A DNA stretch of 64,000 nucleotides, taken from contig JAVLBT010000002.1 of the NCBI GenBank assembly GCA_031580945.1, positions 1-64,000 of the forward strand, given 5' to 3'. Source of the DNA: Gracilimonas sp031580945 (lineage in GTDB: Bacteria > Bacteroidota > Rhodothermia > Balneolales > Balneolaceae). Shown piece after piece: positions 25,907 to 33,934 of the stretch. The translations under genes were made by a program, and so were the position numbers. Below the pieces are notes generated by a model, which was given only the letters and a program-made list of their open reading frames with translations, was not told the origin of the DNA and made no database searches. Every line of letters starts with the position of its first letter. Position 1 is the stretch's first letter.

Positions 25907-27325
25907 ATGAAAAAATTAGTATGTATTATGATAGGTCTTACTGTGATGATTAGCAGTTGTGACCTGATCGATGGAACCAACGTTCGAAATCCAAATCTTA
26001 CACTGGATGATGCAGCAGCTCAACAGAATTCGGCGACAGCCTGGGTAAATGGGTTGGCACAGCGAAATGCGGTTGTTTATAACTCATTACTTACAGTAGC
26101 TGAATTGGCTGGTGATAACTATGTAAATAAAGCAACATTCTTTAATCAAAATGTTGATAACGGTGTTTACAGAGATACCGATCCAAACTTTAATACGGCC
26201 CAACAAAATATCGCCAGGCTACGAGAACAGGCTGAATTTGGGCTGAACGATATTCTGGAAAATAATCCGGATGCAGCAGGCACTGAACTGGAGGCTGAAA
26301 TGCATTTCTATAAAGGATGGTCACACTTGCTTGCAGGGGAATATTTTATAGCATTATCTGCAGAGGAAGTTGGCGATCCTCAATCCCCTGATGCACATTT
26401 CCAGCTTGCGGTAGAATCATTCACAAGAGCAAATTCAGTTAATCCATCCATAAGTTATGATCTTGCTTTGGCGAGAGCCCACTATGCGTTAGGAAATCAA
26501 AGTGAAGCTGTTTCTTTTTCCGAAGCCGTATTATCTGCAGACTCAGACTTTGTCCGCTACATTGAATACGATGGCGTAAATGGCCCGACAAATACCCTTC
26601 AGGATGCCGTTTATGATCGACAAAGCTTCAATGACTTTCAACCCTTACCCCGGTTAGATTTCCTTGACCCGAAATATGGAGACCTTGGAGGGACCAATGA
26701 ATCTCCGGTGGTACTTCAAAAAGCAGAGGAGGCACATTTAATTGTTGCAGAGGCACAACTGGCAGATAATGATCTGCCTGCGGCACAGGGAACAATGCAG
26801 TCCATTCTTAGCTTGGTGAATTCGCGACCAACCCGGGATATTGATGATACCGAAGAAGGTCGTGCCGGAACGGTTGACGGCGGCACAAATGTAAGGCCCA
26901 ATTCTTCATCGTATGAGGTGAGAGCAAGTTCATCGGCTCCTTTTATAAGCGGCCTGATCTTAGACAGAACAGCAAATACGACGGTTCCAACGGTTTCGGG
27001 AACGTCATTGACATCCACCGATATTACCAATTTATCTAACGGTCAGGAAGCACTCAGGGCTTTGTATCTATTACGTCAAGAGATCTTTTTTGGCGAAGGA
27101 CGCAGAATGGTTGATCTTGGTATTAAGTGGCCTATATCTGAAGTCGAAGCTCTCAATAATCCAAATATTGAAGCTTCAGAACGACAAGCTGTAATCCCAT
27201 CTTATATTCCTGCAGAGTATGGAGATATGGATGCTTTTACAGTAGATGATACGAATCAGCAGGTAACGATCACCGTGGATATGAATTCTGTAATTGCCTC
27301 AGAAAGAGGAAACAAGTTTGATTAG
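25907..27325 (+). CDS. SusD/RagB family nutrient-binding lipoprotein (pair 1)
   Basis: From the ATG at 25907 the product is 472 aa with a lipoprotein signal (KKLVCIMIGLTVMISSC, Cys 17); in-frame ATGs at 25871 and 25883 would only add a polar leader. Typical SusD features are the TPR-like helical part (TELEAEMHFYKGWSHLLAGE; ALARAHYALGNQSEAVSF), the EEAHLIVAEAQL segment and the C-terminal LLRQEIFFGEGRRMVDLGIK pattern. It sits on the outer membrane as lid of the SusC transporter. A strong terminator follows at 27353. Confidence 0.92.
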   Translation: MKKLVCIMIGLTVMISSCDLIDGTNVRNPNLTLDDAAAQQNSATAWVNGLAQRNAVVYNSLLTVAELAGDNYVNKATFFNQNVDNGVYRDTDPNFNTAQQNIARLREQAEFGLNDILENNPDAAGTELEAEMHFYKGWSHLLAGEYFIALSAEEVGDPQSPDAHFQLAVESFTRANSVNPSISYDLALARAHYALGNQSEAVSFSEAVLSADSDFVRYIEYDGVNGPTNTLQDAVYDRQSFNDFQPLPRLDFLDPKYGDLGGTNESPVVLQKAEEAHLIVAEAQLADNDLPAAQGTMQSILSLVNSRPTRDIDDTEEGRAGTVDGGTNVRPNSSSYEVRASSSAPFISGLILDRTANTTVPTVSGTSLTSTDITNLSNGQEALRALYLLRQEIFFGEGRRMVDLGIKWPISEVEALNNPNIEASERQAVIPSYIPAEYGDMDAFTVDDTNQQVTITVDMNSVIASERGNKFD

Positions 27326-27352
27326 CTCATACACATAAATAAGTATAACCAG

Positions 27353-27383
27353 AGGGGATTTAGCAATAGATCCCCTTTTTTTA
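27353..27383 (+). terminator. Intrinsic terminator after SusC/SusD pair 1
   Basis: AGGGGAT (27353-27359) pairs with ATCCCCT (27370-27376), loop of ten bases, followed by a run of seven T. It lies 28 bp after the SusD stop. Confidence 0.85.
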
Positions 27384-27414
27384 TTCCCGTAACAAAAAAG
27401 TAAATAGAAGGCAT

Positions 27415-27499
27415 AAAAAAATCCCGATGCATTGAGATACACTACTATGTTAAGGAAGCTACTCCTATGGGGTTGGTATATTCAGTATCTGCATCGGGA
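27415..27499 (-). ncRNA. Candidate structured RNA or palindromic element with terminator-like end
   Basis: The arms TCCCGATGCA (27422-27431) and TGCATCGGGA (27490-27499) are perfect complements over 10 bp; GATAC (27436-27440) pairs with GTATC (27485-27489), and ACTCC-tat-GGGGT (27461-27473) forms an apical hairpin. On the minus strand the long helix is followed by seven T (27421-27415), as in an intrinsic terminator. No minus-strand gene lies close upstream, so this could be an independent small RNA or a mobile palindrome. I do not recognise an Rfam family. Confidence 0.4.
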
Positions 27500-27660
27500 C
27501 TAATTTAATCTAATACATAACAATCCATAATTTAAGCCTATGTGATTAGTTGCAGTATATTGTGATGAATACCTCTATTTGGAACATTTCGCAATCAGAG
27601 GAACGAAAGATTCTGAATTTCAATTTTTTCTGTTGACTATTCACAAATAAAACATGCAAC

Positions 27661-28380
27661 ATGAAAGGTAAAATAGTACTTATTGTCGGAGGCTCCGGCG
27701 GAATTGGATCAGCAACTGCAAAGAGATTTGGAAAAGAGGGCGCTAAGGTTGTTTTGGCAGCGCGGAACAAAGCCAAGGCAGAGGAAGTGGCCAAAGAAAT
27801 CAACGATGACGGAGGAGAAGCCTTTGCCATAGAGACTGACGCTACAAATCCAAAGGCTGTTGAAAGAATGGCATCCGAAATTGAAAATCAGCTCGGAAAA
27901 ATTGATGTATTGATCAATGCCTTCGGTCAGGGAATTATTCAGCCATTTATGGACATTGATCCCGCAGATGCTAAAGAAATCATCGATGTCAATGTTTACG
28001 GCACTTTCCTCGTAACACAAACGGTAATGAAGCATATGAAGGAAGATGAGCCAACTTCGGTAGTCATGTTTCCCGGTACAATGGGGAAATATGTAATGAA
28101 GAATGCTTCGGTTTATGCAGCTTCAAAATTCGCCATACAGGGGTTTACAAAAGCATTGATAGAAGAACAACGACGTGGTAAAACCAAATTTTCATTGCTC
28201 TATTTAGGGGGTGTGGATACAGCTTTCTGGGACGACGAAAGGGTGAATATGCGTGTCAAAAAAGACATGATGCTAACTACGGAGGAAGTCGGAAATGCAG
28301 TCTATTATGCCGTAAACCAACCTTCCGGTTCTGTGTTGAATGAAGTCGTCATTCAGCCGGAAAGTCATCAGTTGGTTTGA
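27661..28380 (+). CDS. Short-chain dehydrogenase/reductase
   Basis: The 239 aa cytoplasmic enzyme has the Rossmann cofactor motif GGSGGIGSATA (residues about 9-19; GG in place of the usual TG), an acidic/basic cofactor region AARNKAKAEEVA favouring NADP(H), the NAFGQG strand, and the catalytic YAASK with an upstream FPGTMGKYV segment where the catalytic Ser would be (Thr or nearby residue here). The substrate is unknown; the family reduces ketones or oxidises alcohols. It stands alone and is convergent with the lysine transaminase gene. Confidence 0.88.
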   Translation: MKGKIVLIVGGSGGIGSATAKRFGKEGAKVVLAARNKAKAEEVAKEINDDGGEAFAIETDATNPKAVERMASEIENQLGKIDVLINAFGQGIIQPFMDIDPADAKEIIDVNVYGTFLVTQTVMKHMKEDEPTSVVMFPGTMGKYVMKNASVYAASKFAIQGFTKALIEEQRRGKTKFSLLYLGGVDTAFWDDERVNMRVKKDMMLTTEEVGNAVYYAVNQPSGSVLNEVVIQPESHQLV

Positions 28381-28387
28381 ACTTAAA

Positions 28388-28522
28388 CTCTGCGAAACTC
28401 AGCGCTTCATCAGTGTGACTCTGTGTGAAAAAGATTCCTTTATTAAGCTTTTTGAAGCAGGACTGTGACCGTTCTTTATTTCTCGCAGATTTTCGCGGTG
28501 TTTGTCGCTGAGTTTCGCAGAG
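28388..28522. repeat. Palindromic element between convergent genes
   Basis: A perfect 17 bp inverted repeat has arms CTCTGCGAAACTCAGCG (28388-28404) and CGCTGAGTTTCGCAGAG (28506-28522) around about 100 bp of sequence with related motifs (CGCAGATTTTCGCGG). It fills nearly the whole gap between the SDR and lysine transaminase stops. It may serve as a two-way transcription end or be a miniature mobile palindrome. Confidence 0.75.
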
Positions 28523-28526
28523 GTAG

Positions 28527-29882
28527 TTAGCTTGCAACCGGGCAATCGCTCAGGCATTTCTTATAAGCTTTTTCCAGGATGTCTAATCCTTCATCAATAT
28601 GTTCCTGAGTGATGGTGAGAGGCGGACGGAAACGCACCGTGTTAGGTCCACAAGCTAATATCATCAAACCGTTGTTTACGCATTCTTTGATTACAGCATC
28701 ACGGGAATGACCATCGGGCAGGTCTATTGCACAAAACAAGCCTTTACCACGTGGATTTGTAAAATACTCATGATGGTCTGCCAGAGCTTCCAGCCTTGTT
28801 TGAAGATAATTTCCGACTTTGGCTGCATTATCCACCAGGTTTTCTTCTTCGATCACATCTAATATTCTGCCAAAACGAACCATATCCACCAAGTTCCCCC
28901 CCCATGTCGAGTTGATTCGGGAGGATACATGAAAACAGTTTGTTTTAATGTCGTCAACACGTTTGCTGGCTAAAATTCCACATACCTGGGCTTTCTTACC
29001 AAAAGCTAAGATATCCGGTTTTACAAAGTGTTCATGAGCCCAAAATTTTCCGGTCATCCCAACTCCTGTTTGAACTTCATCATAAATTAGAAGGGTTTCG
29101 TGCTTGTCAGCTAAATCCCGAAGCGCCTGATGAAATTCTAACCTAAAGTGACGATCGCCACCTTCACCCTGAATCGGTTCAATCAATATAGCAGCGATAT
29201 CATCTTTATAGATCTCGAAAAAACGTTCTGCCTGTGCGATAGCTAATTGTTCTTGCCTTTGAGTCTCGCTCACATTTTCCTTGGTTGCAGGGAAGGTCAT
29301 GGCAGGACTGATCACTCTTGGCCAGTCAAATTTTGGAAAGTATTTCACTTTGTTTGGCACTGTATTGGTAACGGAAAGAGTATACCCGGTTCTTCCGTGA
29401 AACGCCTTTTCAAAATGTAGAATTTTATGTCCCTTTTCTTCCCTGTATCCTTTTTCGAAATTTTTTTGAACTTTCCAGTCAAAGGCAACTTTCATGGCAT
29501 TTTCTACGGCAAGAGCTCCGCCGGAAATAAAAAATGAGTAAGGCATATAGTCGGGTATGCCAACACGATCAAATGATTCCATGAATTCAGCCATATCCCT
29601 GGTGTAAATATCTGAATTCGATGGTTTGTTAATGGCAACACGAGCTAATTTTTGAACAAAATCATCATCCTGGGCTAATTTAGGGTGATTCATGCCTAAG
29701 GGATTCGAAGCAAAAAAGGTGAAAAAATCCAAATATCGCTTACCAGATTTTGCATCATATAAATATGCACCTTCGCTCTCTTCAAGATCCAATACCATTT
29801 CGTACCCATCGGTAAGCATATGTTTACTTAAAACAGATCGAACCTGATCGGGGGTAATAGTCATTGTGTCTCGCATATACAT
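28527..29882 (-). CDS. lat: L-lysine 6-transaminase
   Basis: This 451 aa PLP enzyme (class III aminotransferase) transfers the epsilon-amino group of lysine to 2-oxoglutarate, giving 2-aminoadipate semialdehyde. Family-specific features are TPDQVRSVL and MLTDGYEMVLDLEESEGAYL near the N-terminus, LDFFTFFASNPLGMNHPKL, IEPIQGEGGDRHFR and the PLP-lysine region LAFGKKAQVCG. The call is specific because general class III enzymes lack TFFASNPLGMNHP. In-frame ATGs at 29876 and 29864 are alternative starts. It is followed upstream by the ornithine transaminase gene on the same strand (265 bp gap). Confidence 0.93.
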   Translation of the reverse strand: MYMRDTMTITPDQVRSVLSKHMLTDGYEMVLDLEESEGAYLYDAKSGKRYLDFFTFFASNPLGMNHPKLAQDDDFVQKLARVAINKPSNSDIYTRDMAEFMESFDRVGIPDYMPYSFFISGGALAVENAMKVAFDWKVQKNFEKGYREEKGHKILHFEKAFHGRTGYTLSVTNTVPNKVKYFPKFDWPRVISPAMTFPATKENVSETQRQEQLAIAQAERFFEIYKDDIAAILIEPIQGEGGDRHFRLEFHQALRDLADKHETLLIYDEVQTGVGMTGKFWAHEHFVKPDILAFGKKAQVCGILASKRVDDIKTNCFHVSSRINSTWGGNLVDMVRFGRILDVIEEENLVDNAAKVGNYLQTRLEALADHHEYFTNPRGKGLFCAIDLPDGHSRDAVIKECVNNGLMILACGPNTVRFRPPLTITQEHIDEGLDILEKAYKKCLSDCPVAS

Positions 29883-30147
29883 CTCCAGCTTTTTTGGTGC
29901 ATTTTATATTCAGTGTAAGCTCGATAGAATAAAAGGGAACCTAATTATTCCTAATTTATCCCTGAAAAATAATAAGCATTCGAGTCTGAGCCGCAAAATA
30001 ACCTAAATACTTTACGCAGATCATTGCTGTATCGAACTAACGGCAACTACAATGAAGCTACCAAATCCGCTCGAGTGCCTCAATAGCGTTTAAATTCACT
30101 AAAGTTGGAAATGAGTTTTAGAAAGTAAATTGCTGAGCGAGACAGAC
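29883..30147. other. Gap between the two transaminase genes
   Basis: The 265 bp gap is AT-rich and should contain the promoter of the lysine transaminase gene and the 3' end of the ornithine transaminase transcript. I see no hairpin with a T-run, no repeat and no ORF of note. Confidence 0.5.
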
Positions 30148-31410
30148 TCATTTTTTGAACGCTTTAAGTGTTTTCTTAATGATCGAAACACATGCATGGA
30201 GCTGCGTTTCAGTCATTACCAATGGGGGAGCAAACCGAATTATATTTCCATGAGTTGGTTTTGCAAGAAGGCCGTTATTTTTAAGAGCTACACAAAATCT
30301 CCAGGCAGTATCGCTTTCAGGATTATCATTAATGATTACGGCATTAAGTAATCCACGGCCCCGAACGTTTAAAAATAATTCCGATTCATCTACTAAGTTT
30401 TGCATTTCGCTCCTAAATATTTCGCCTAATTTACGGGCATTTTGAGCAAGACGTTCATTTCTAACTACTTCCAGGGCAGCTATAGCTACTTTACAGGCCA
30501 AAGGATTCCCTCCAAAGGTTGAGCCATGCTGTCCGGGTTTTATAACGTCCATGATGTGGTCATCTGCTAAAACAGCAGAGACAGGATAAGACCCTCCTGA
30601 GAGCGCTTTTCCAAGTATTAGCATATCAGGTTTGGTATAGGTGCTTTGACGTTCACAGTGTCCTTTACATGAGCAATCTCCACAAACCGCGAGCAGACTA
30701 CCGGTTCGTGCAATTCCGGTCTGTATCTCATCTGCTATAAATAGAACATTATTTGCCTTACAGAGTGCAGCTATCTGGCGGATATAGTCATCATCAGGAA
30801 CTACAACTCCAGCTTCCCCCTGAATGGGTTCTGCCAATACTCCAGCAATATTTGGCTGAGAAAGCGCATTTTTTAGAGCTTCGGGGTCATTATATGGGAT
30901 TTTGATAAAACCCGGTGTATAAGGTCCAAAATTTTTCCGGGCATCGGGATCATTAGAAAATGAGATAACTGTGGTAGTGCGCCCATGAAAGTTGTTTTCG
31001 AGTACAATGATCTGGGCTTGTTCTTCTGGAATACCTTTTTTTTCATAAGCCCATTTTCGACAAATCTTTATTGCTGTTTCAACTCCTTCAGCGCCTGTAT
31101 TCATAGGCAATACTTTATCAAAGCCGAAATAATCAGTGACATATTTTTCGTACTCACCGAGCACATTATTATAAAAAGCTCTCGATGTTAAACTTAAAGT
31201 GGATGCTTGATCAGTAAGTGCTTTCGTAATTGAAGGATGACAATGTCCCTGATTAACAGCTGAGTATGCAGATAAAAAATCATAATACTTATTACCTTCA
31301 GGATCCCATACAAAAACGCCTTTTCCTTTTGCAAGTACTACCGGCAACGGATGATAGTTGTGAGCTCCATATTGGTCTTCAAGTTCAATTGCTTCTTGAG
31401 TTGATATCAT
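30148..31410 (-). CDS. rocD: Ornithine--oxo-acid transaminase with Cys-rich insert
   Basis: The 420 aa class III PLP aminotransferase converts ornithine and 2-oxoglutarate to glutamate semialdehyde and glutamate. The N-terminus EDQYGAHNYHPLPVVL is diagnostic of RocD, with LPMNTGAEGVETAIKI, AEPIQGEAGVVVPDD, ADEIQTGIARTG and the PLP-lysine LILGKALSGGSYP. Between GSLLAV and KPDMLILGK sits an insert, CGDCSCKGHCERQSTYT, with four cysteines (C-x2-C-x-C-x3-C); most RocD enzymes have only about six residues there. The insert could bind metal. Together with the lysine transaminase it points to catabolism or osmolyte use of basic amino acids. Confidence 0.93.
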   Translation of the reverse strand: MISTQEAIELEDQYGAHNYHPLPVVLAKGKGVFVWDPEGNKYYDFLSAYSAVNQGHCHPSITKALTDQASTLSLTSRAFYNNVLGEYEKYVTDYFGFDKVLPMNTGAEGVETAIKICRKWAYEKKGIPEEQAQIIVLENNFHGRTTTVISFSNDPDARKNFGPYTPGFIKIPYNDPEALKNALSQPNIAGVLAEPIQGEAGVVVPDDDYIRQIAALCKANNVLFIADEIQTGIARTGSLLAVCGDCSCKGHCERQSTYTKPDMLILGKALSGGSYPVSAVLADDHIMDVIKPGQHGSTFGGNPLACKVAIAALEVVRNERLAQNARKLGEIFRSEMQNLVDESELFLNVRGRGLLNAVIINDNPESDTAWRFCVALKNNGLLAKPTHGNIIRFAPPLVMTETQLHACVSIIKKTLKAFKK

Positions 31411-31531
31411 ATAAATAATTAGAATGTGTGTTCACCCAAAAATAGGAAAAGGAATCATCAAGATTGAACAAATAAATGTGAAACTTACCTTGATATCGGT
31501 TGGATTTTAGTCGTATATTATAAGCCTTCAT

Positions 31532-31604
<73 letters not shown>

Positions 31605-31610
31605 CTACTC

Positions 31611-31644
31611 AAAGCCTTCTGATTCAGTTCAGAAGGCTTTTTTT
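31611..31644 (+). terminator. Intrinsic terminator of tRNA-fMet
   Basis: AAAGCCTTCTGA (31611-31622) pairs perfectly with TCAGAAGGCTTT (31629-31640), followed by TTTT. A degenerate copy lies at 31973-32007. Confidence 0.92.
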
Positions 31645-31675
31645 ATATCCAAAATATAAGTGGATGGGGCTAAAT

Positions 31676-31930
31676 ATGTTTACAGTATATGCACTGTATT
31701 CACCGAAATACGACAAAATATATGTTGGGTACACTTCAAATCTGGAACAACGATTATTGTCTCACAACAAATTAGGCAAGAAAGGGTGGACTATTAAGTA
31801 TCGGCCTTGGGAAGTAGTCTTTACGGAAGAGTTTGAGACTAAAAAAGAAGCCATGAAAAGAGAAAAGCAGTTGAAATCAGCAAAAGGCAGACAATATGTT
31901 TGGGAACAGGTAAATCAAAAGTATAAGTAG
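31676..31930 (+). CDS. GIY-YIG nuclease domain protein at tRNA-fMet
   Basis: The 84 aa protein is a minimal GIY-YIG domain: VYALYSPKYDKIYVGYT (GIY-YIG core, residues 4-20), NLEQRLLSHN with the conserved Arg, and EAMKREKQLKSAKGR with the catalytic-type Glu. It resembles the YhbQ/UPF0213 class. ATG 31676 fits the family start; reading further upstream would run into the tRNA and is an artefact. An in-frame ATG at 31664 is possible. Its stop codon lies inside a 19 bp repeat of the tRNA, and a second copy of the tRNA terminator follows, so gene and repeat form an insertion-like unit. Confidence 0.88.
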   Translation: MFTVYALYSPKYDKIYVGYTSNLEQRLLSHNKLGKKGWTIKYRPWEVVFTEEFETKKEAMKREKQLKSAKGRQYVWEQVNQKYK

Positions 31931-32007
31931 CTCGTCGGGCTCATATCCGCCGACTGGCGGACGCACCACTCTAAAGGCTTCTTGATTAACTTCATAATGC
32001 CTTTTTT
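31927..32007 (+). repeat. Partial duplicate of tRNA-fMet and its terminator
   Basis: GTAGCTCGTCGGGCTCATA (31927-31945) is identical over 19 bp to 31550-31568 in tRNA-fMet (D arm to anticodon loop). After a replaced segment with the small hairpin TCCGCC-gact-GGCGGA, the tract CACCACTCTAAAGGCTTC (31964-31981) and ATGCCTTTTTTATAT track the original tRNA 3' end and terminator. AAAGGC (31973-31978) and GCCTTT (31999-32004) can still end transcription. The offset to the original is 377 bp, flanking the GIY-YIG gene. Confidence 0.8.
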
Positions 32008-32142
32008 ATATCTACACTGAAGGTGAAGCATTTTCAAGAGTCTGTAGTACTTATTTTCAGGATTATAATATCAACTGTTGTGACAACTCCGAGCGGTACT
32101 TTGTTGATTTTAGTTTATGGGTATTGAAGACAATTGGTGCCT

Positions 32143-32341
32143 TGGCCACAGTCCTCCCTGGAAGTAATGAGCAAGCTCATTCTTCCTGCCCCTCCAAAGG
32201 GACACAGTTTCTTTGCTTTGTTAAGATTGTGGAAGGAAAGCAAAGGTTGGTAGCGTTGTCACGTTTTCTGTCCCTCTTTGGAGAGGGGAATGCGAAATGA
32301 GCTTGCTCATACAGCGAGGGAGAGGACCTTTAGGGCAAGGA
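32143..32341 (+). repeat. Dispersed intergenic element, copy C
   Basis: It has both ends best preserved: CCACAGTCCTCCCTGG near 32146-32161 and GAGGGAGAGGACC near 32316-32328 as imperfect terminal inverted repeats. Inside are GCCCCTCCAAAGGGACACAG (32188-32207), TGTCCCTCTTTGGAGAGGGG (32269-32288), and two palindromes ATGAGCAAGCTCAT (32167-32180) and ATGAGCTTGCTCAT (32297-32310) that are reverse complements of each other. Confidence 0.65.
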
Positions 32342-32622
32342 ATTTCTTCTATGCATAGTACTCATTTTAGCCCAAATATATATCCCCGAAGACTACATAT
32401 TCAGCATTAAAGCATTTTGCACATCTAAAACATTTTAAAAAAATAAATATCACAAAACCCGCTCTGAGTATTTGAATTAATCAATTCACCGTTGGAAAGC
32501 TGTTGATCAGAAGTATTAAACGTTGAGATACCGTTGTATTTGCCGGCAGGCAGGCCCCTAAGGGACTCAGGATTTGATTCGTTGGTAACTATAATCATGA
32601 AGTGTTGATAAAAATTCATGAA

Positions 32623-32656
32623 CCAAAAAAAAGCCCTGAGCAGAACTCAGGGCTTT
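32623..32656 (-). terminator. Intrinsic terminator after SusC/SusD pair 2
   Basis: On the minus strand AAAGCCCTGAG (32656-32646) and CTCAGGGCTTT (32640-32630) form an 11 bp stem with a five-base loop, followed by a run of T. Confidence 0.92.
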
Positions 32657-32680
32657 AAATAATTTACTTAATCTGAATGA

Positions 32681-33916
32681 TTACAGATTTGGGTTGTTAT
32701 TTCGTTCACTTTGAGTGACTGGGAAATAATCCCAAGCAGTAGCTGGTAAATGCCAGTTTCCTGTTCTTCTTTGGTCAATCATACGAATACCTGTATGAAG
32801 AAGTTCTTTATCTCTTTCTTCGAGAATAATGGCTTCTGTAATTGTACCTGTAAGAGCAGGAATGCCATATGCAGCTCTAACTTCATTAACTAAAGTGAGA
32901 GCATCAGATGTAATGGTTTCACCATTCACTTCTGCTTCAGCAAGCATAAGATTATTCTCTTGCCAGCTAATGATATTTAAATTTGCATCAGGACCTAAAG
33001 AAGATCTCCAAAAGGTACTACCGTTTGTTTCTGCCTCGTCAGTAAGTTCATTTGGATCGCTCACTTCTTCTATTGCTAACCTATTAGCTTCAGTAGGTTC
33101 TGCAGCAATATAATCTGCGAATCGTTGGTTCACAGAAAACTGAGTACGACTTGGACCTGCCTGAGCATAATAGTTCTGCTGAGATTCCAGACTATGGATA
33201 GATTGGAAAGGTGCGTCACCAGATTGCAATCCATCTTCTAAATAAGGAACAGCTGCAGCAAATTCGTTTTGGAAAACATGTATTCTTCCAATTAATGAAT
33301 TTACTACTCGTTCTTCATAAGCAGAAGGTGCACTTGCTAAAGCTGCTTCAAGAAATGTTTTGGCATTGTCATAAAGTGTTGCAGCTGGGATTGGGGCACT
33401 GTTGTCAATAGGTGCAGCACCACCTTGTCCTAACTCAACACCAAAGTAAGATGCATAAGCAGCTCGGGTTAAACCGGCATACAAGTTACCAATATAAGTA
33501 GCTCTTGTTTCAAGAGCGGCATCAGTAAAGGTAATCGCATCAACTTTTTGCAGAAGGTCATCAGCTAAGAAACGAGCTTGACCTAAAGTGTTGTAGGGTC
33601 CATCCACACTATTGTTATCGAATTGGATATCTCCTTCATCGATATCTCCAAAAGTAGGGAATGTTGCATCACTAACTGTATCAGGTTCGAATTCCCAAGC
33701 GTCTGAGAATCCGTCTGCAATTACAGAAAGTGCGTCATGATTGATATTAAAACGTCCAATTACACCATCAATAACAAATGGTATCTGATCTTCGGCATTC
33801 AGGTTTTCCTGAGGTACGAGATCGATCGGATCGTCAACATCCTGTACGTAGTCTTCGCATGACACGGCTGCAAATAATACAACAACCAGTGTCAATAATA
33901 ATTTGTTAAGTTTCAT
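32681..33916 (-). CDS. SusD/RagB family lipoprotein (pair 2)
   Basis: The product from ATG 33916 is 411 aa with a lipoprotein signal (KLNKLLLTLVVVLFAAVSC); an ATG four codons upstream adds MDFI. The mature part is helical and TPR-like (ATRATYIGNLYAGLTRAAYA; VVNSLIGRIHVFQNEFAAAV) and ends in the SusD C-terminal pattern EERDKELLHTGIRMIDQRRTGNW. At 411 aa it is shorter than most SusD proteins. It binds the ligand of the SusC partner that starts seven bases upstream of the longer start. Substrate unknown. Confidence 0.9.
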   Translation of the reverse strand: MKLNKLLLTLVVVLFAAVSCEDYVQDVDDPIDLVPQENLNAEDQIPFVIDGVIGRFNINHDALSVIADGFSDAWEFEPDTVSDATFPTFGDIDEGDIQFDNNSVDGPYNTLGQARFLADDLLQKVDAITFTDAALETRATYIGNLYAGLTRAAYASYFGVELGQGGAAPIDNSAPIPAATLYDNAKTFLEAALASAPSAYEERVVNSLIGRIHVFQNEFAAAVPYLEDGLQSGDAPFQSIHSLESQQNYYAQAGPSRTQFSVNQRFADYIAAEPTEANRLAIEEVSDPNELTDEAETNGSTFWRSSLGPDANLNIISWQENNLMLAEAEVNGETITSDALTLVNEVRAAYGIPALTGTITEAIILEERDKELLHTGIRMIDQRRTGNWHLPATAWDYFPVTQSERNNNPNL

Positions 33917-33934
33917 AATAAAATCCATATCTGT

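Larger units (their letters stand above)
27326..27660. other. Intergenic gap between SusD and SDR genes
   Basis: This 335 bp gap holds the SusD terminator (27353-27383), the palindromic candidate RNA/element (27415-27499), and an AT-rich stretch before the SDR start that should contain its promoter. No ORF is supported. Confidence 0.6.
31931..32680. other. 750 bp gene-free region after the GIY-YIG gene
   Basis: It contains the tRNA/terminator relic (to 32007), 130 bp of AT-rich sequence, copy C of the dispersed element (32143-32341), about 280 bp without clear structure apart from a TGCCGGCAGGCAGG palindromic stretch (near 32539-32552), and the terminator of SusC/SusD pair 2 (32623-32656). 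No credible coding region is seen on either strand. Confidence 0.65.

Noticed and set aside
27415..27499. 6S RNA or a named riboswitch
   Set aside because: The element is far shorter than 6S RNA, and no conserved riboswitch core is recognisable.
32425..32619. 64 aa minus-strand frame before SusD pair 2
   Set aside because: No family features, poor start context, and it lies in a gap dominated by repeat and terminator sequence.
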